This document shows positions 63,473 to 64,000 of a DNA stretch of 64,000 nucleotides, piece after piece. How positions within the stretch are numbered: position 1 is the stretch's first letter; every line of letters begins with the position of its first letter. Position numbers and translations under genes: made by a program. The notes beneath the pieces were generated by a model that was not told where the DNA came from, made no database searches, and saw only the letters and a program-made list of their open reading frames with translations. Location: contig OW121744.1 in NCBI GenBank assembly GCA_933228675.1, positions 61,173,928 to 61,237,927 on the forward strand, read 5' to 3'. The stretch comes from Stomorhina lunata (taxonomy: Eukaryota; Arthropoda; Insecta; Diptera; Rhiniidae).

Positions 63473-64000
63473 TATAAAGACAAATATTTGCTAAATTTTG
63501 CTTTCATACTAACATTTTCTCAAAACTTATATATATATTTCCGGCATTTGGACTTATATAAGAGCTAGGGTCAAATGTGGACCGATTATCATGAAATTTG
63601 GCAATTTGATTACAGTTTTATGGATGCAAAAAATAAACTCAAAATTCTCATTATCTTCAGATTTACGAACGTTTTACTGTTTTTTGTCTCATTTAGGGCA
63701 AATTTAGGAAATTTGGTACAGAATTTTGGCTAACATAAGCCGTGTTTATTTTAAATTTCATGAAAAAATATTGATTTTTGTGGCCAAAATATCAATTCCG
63801 TGTAGTGGGACCTATGGGTGGTACCATAAATAATGGATCGATTTTGACGAATTTCAATAGTCATGGTCCAATTATCAACAAAATGATCTGTGCCAAATAT
63901 CATTAGTTTGATTACAAGGTTTACATGGGTGTCCATCCAGCCAGCCGTCAAGCCGACTGACATCGCTAAATCGACTTAGAAAGTGATTCTAAGCCTATTG

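Larger units (their letters stand above)
62093..64000 (-). mobile_element. Helentron-like repeat H1, interrupted by mariner; runs off the window
   Basis: 62093-62175 (AACAAGTAAGAAAGTGGTTT, GATACCCTTCACCACTAAGG) continues at 63473 (TATAAAGACAAATATTTGC). In intact copies (for example 34097-34125) these two parts are adjacent, which fixes the mariner boundaries. The distal terminus lies beyond 64000. Confidence 0.7.

Overview
This 64 kb of very AT-rich DNA comes from an animal nuclear genome, most likely a higher fly. The pointers are mariner and Tc1 relatives with TA duplications, Helitron/Helentron-like repeats that carry (TA)n and (GTCY)n microsatellites, and the general base composition. I cannot name the species. 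I found no intact host protein gene, and almost every coding trace is a broken transposase or reverse transcriptase. The window reads as an intergenic, intronic or heterochromatic stretch built from stacked mobile elements, with low-complexity unique DNA between them.

Layout. 0-7.4 kb: the end of a DD37E Tc1/mariner element, then a mariner pseudogene cut by an 8-bp-TSD hAT-like element, Helentron-like repeats and a tRNA-derived SINE. 7.4-9.0 kb: a Helitron-like element with a (TA)21 tract and ~130-bp tandem repeats. 9.4-20.2 kb: a satellite domain. All its arrays share one 16-bp palindrome, TTTTTCTATAGAAAAA, repeated every 21 bp (9.46-11.77 kb) or every 31 bp (14.08-20.15 kb). The 31-bp part contains a ~3.7 kb inverted repeat centred at 16859/16860. 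Its boundaries are three copies of a ~230-bp segment that each contain a complete hammerhead ribozyme. The spacers look like remnants of a Penelope-like element. 20-35 kb: Helentron-like copies, several MITEs, a GTCCGTCAC-rich repeat, a second Helitron-like copy with a clean TAA-flanked MITE, and a hAT-like element that has captured a reverse-transcriptase fragment. 35.6-39.0 kb: a fold-back Tc1-like element split by another repeat. 40-49 kb: more Helentron-like copies, a mariner pseudogene split by a MITE, and a tRNA-like sequence. 49-52 kb: two LINE fragments, one 5'-truncated with a perfect 14-bp TSD. 52.3-59.3 kb: an insertion stack at least four layers deep, including a near-intact DD37E transposon with two nonsense codons. 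60-64 kb: Helentron-like copies, one split by a 1.3-kb DDD mariner pseudogene.

The strongest observation is that the spacers of the 31-bp satellite carry self-cleaving RNA motifs. The core (CTGATGA ... GAAA), stems I and II, and the GTC cleavage triplet can be read directly at 15153-15216, 18348-18411 (minus strand) and 18629-18691. The two plus-strand ribozymes flank the inverted satellite, so a rightward transcript could be trimmed into a ~3.5-kb self-complementary RNA. That functional idea is inference. The palindrome itself also needs checking against assembly or fold-back-read artefact. Repeat family names are assigned from termini, target duplications and motifs, not from database searches.
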